Positions 63,182 through 64,000 of a stretch of DNA of 64,000 nucleotides are shown in pieces. Made by a program: the position numbers and the translations under genes. The stretch is from Variovorax paradoxus (GTDB lineage: Bacteria; Pseudomonadota; Gammaproteobacteria; Burkholderiales; Burkholderiaceae_C). The notes beneath the pieces are model-generated. The model did no database searches, was not told where the DNA came from, and saw nothing but the letters and a program-made list of their open reading frames with translations. The stretch spans positions 2,914,001 through 2,978,000 of the forward strand of contig NZ_JAUSXG010000001.1 of the NCBI RefSeq assembly GCF_030815855.1. Reading direction: 5' to 3'. How positions within the stretch are numbered: the first letter of the stretch is position 1; every line of letters begins with the position of its first letter.

Positions 63182-64000
63182 GAGGGTGACGGTGCGGCGG
63201 CGTCTACGACGCCCGGCTCGGCCGCGCTCTGGTTCCTGGAAGTCTTCATGGTCGTTCCCGGCGCGCACCAGCGCGCAAGGTCTTCGGTCGGCCGCGGCGC
63301 GGCGCACCCCCAGTCGAGCGGCTGGTCTTGCACGTAGCGCTTGCCGAGCTGCCAGGCGATTTCGGCGCGCGCGAGCTCCACGCCCATGTAGAACGCGTGG
63401 TCGGCATCGTCCTGCAGCTTGAGCTGCGGCCAGAGTTCGAAGGCGCCCTGCCCCAGCCGCAATCCGTCGCGGTTGTACACGTGCAGCCCGAGCGGCGATA
63501 TCTGCACGCGGAAATTCGGGTCGCGCACCTGGGAGGCGATCTCGCCGATTTCTTCGGGCGTGTCGGGAAACGGATGCTTGGCATGCACCGTCATCAGCGC
63601 ATCGCTCATGCCCTTGGGCAGCGTGGCGTTGCGGGCCGCGGCATGCATGATGCGGCGCGCCCAGTCGGCCTCGCTCACCGCGCGGCGCGCGTGCTGGCTG
63701 ACCTGCGTGGTCAGCACCGCCGCCACGTTCAGCTCGGCGGCAATGCCGAACAGCACCGCGTTGATGCCGCTGGTGTCGGCCTCGGTAAGCTCGGTGACGT
63801 TGCCGACGCCCAGCATGATCGGCGCATCGGGAAAGCGCTCGCGCAGCCGGTGGTAGCGCACGATGGAGGCGGTCAAGCCGAAAGGTATCGGGTCAAGGAT
63901 CGAATCGGCCAGGAAGGCGCGGCCGCGGCGCTGCATTTGCAGCACTGCTTCGTACAGCGATTCTTCGTCGGCCGGAACGCGCGGTATCAGCACCGGCGTG
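63178..64000 (-). CDS. Dihydropteroate-synthase-like protein of H4MPT clusters (C-terminal part)
   Basis: The C-terminal 274 codons are in the window; the N-terminus lies beyond 64000. It belongs to the DHPS-like proteins tied to H4MPT synthesis. Visible blocks are RGRAFLADSILDPIPFG, PIMLGVGNVTELTEADTSGI and VSQHARRAVSEADWARR, the barrel core that would bind a pterin, then a separate C-terminal region ending in DAAAPSPS. It could perform the pterin-arylamine condensation or a related step. The last residues are low complexity. The stop overlaps the DUF447 start. Confidence 0.85.
   Translation of the reverse strand, partial: TPVLIPRVPADEESLYEAVLQMQRRGRAFLADSILDPIPFGLTASIVRYHRLRERFPDAPIMLGVGNVTELTEADTSGINAVLFGIAAELNVAAVLTTQVSQHARRAVSEADWARRIMHAAARNATLPKGMSDALMTVHAKHPFPDTPEEIGEIASQVRDPNFRVQISPLGLHVYNRDGLRLGQGAFELWPQLKLQDDADHAFYMGVELARAEIAWQLGKRYVQDQPLDWGCAAPRPTEDLARWCAPGTTMKTSRNQSAAEPGVVDAAAPSPS

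Overview
The window is high-GC DNA packed with genes, most likely from a betaproteobacterium of the order Burkholderiales (Comamonadaceae-like). That placement rests on codon and base use, the red-type cbb operon order, and a Bug-family binding protein; I cannot fix the genus. No rRNA, tRNA, CRISPR array, insertion sequence or phage gene was seen. The content reads as a chromosomal island for growth on methanol or other C1 compounds combined with CO2 fixation.

Layout. 1-5827: the tail of an unknown gene, a 7TMR-DISM-type histidine kinase broken by a one-base frameshift, a Crp/Fnr-type regulator, and a divergent two-subunit molybdenum hydroxylase (iorB/iorA type) ending in a strong terminator. 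5905-7668: a tannase/feruloyl-esterase-like lipoprotein. 7913-13177: a cassette of exported proteins (three related subunit-like proteins, a small exported protein, a PapD-like chaperone and a beta-barrel with an SdrD-B-like domain) that looks like an undescribed chaperone-assisted surface fibre. 13203-23571: the complete minus-strand operon cbbLSXYEZFPTA for red-type RuBisCO and the Calvin cycle, with cbbR divergent at 23690.

24685-38312: lanthanide-type methanol oxidation. The minus strand carries a TonB receptor, a Bug binding protein and a PQQ-associated ABC system with a beta-propeller. The plus strand carries xoxF, xoxG and xoxJ, two unknown exported proteins, a second propeller and an MxaD-like protein. 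38335-43658: mxaRSACKL maturation genes, with no mxaF or mxaI in the window. 43642-46941: pqqABCDE on the minus strand. 47103-50133: a proline-iminopeptidase-like hydrolase and a NarL-type two-component system, translationally coupled. 50135-64000: a HAD phosphatase, then the tetrahydromethanopterin/methylofuran C1 block: pabBC fusion, a Fae-like protein, fhcCDAB, a HisA-like protein, an ATP-grasp ligase, mfnF, mfnE, mfnB, a DUF447 protein and the C-terminal part of a DHPS-like protein.

How it fits together (inference): methanol is oxidised in the periplasm by the PQQ- and lanthanide-dependent enzyme XoxF, with electrons passing to XoxG. The TonB/ABC genes may bring in the metal or its chelate. 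Formaldehyde carbon is handled by the H4MPT/methylofuran route, which ends in formate at FhcABCD, and CO2 is then fixed by the cbb operon. Genes for mtdB, mch and formate dehydrogenase are not in the window and would be expected nearby. Tight ATGA/GTGA overlaps run through almost every operon.
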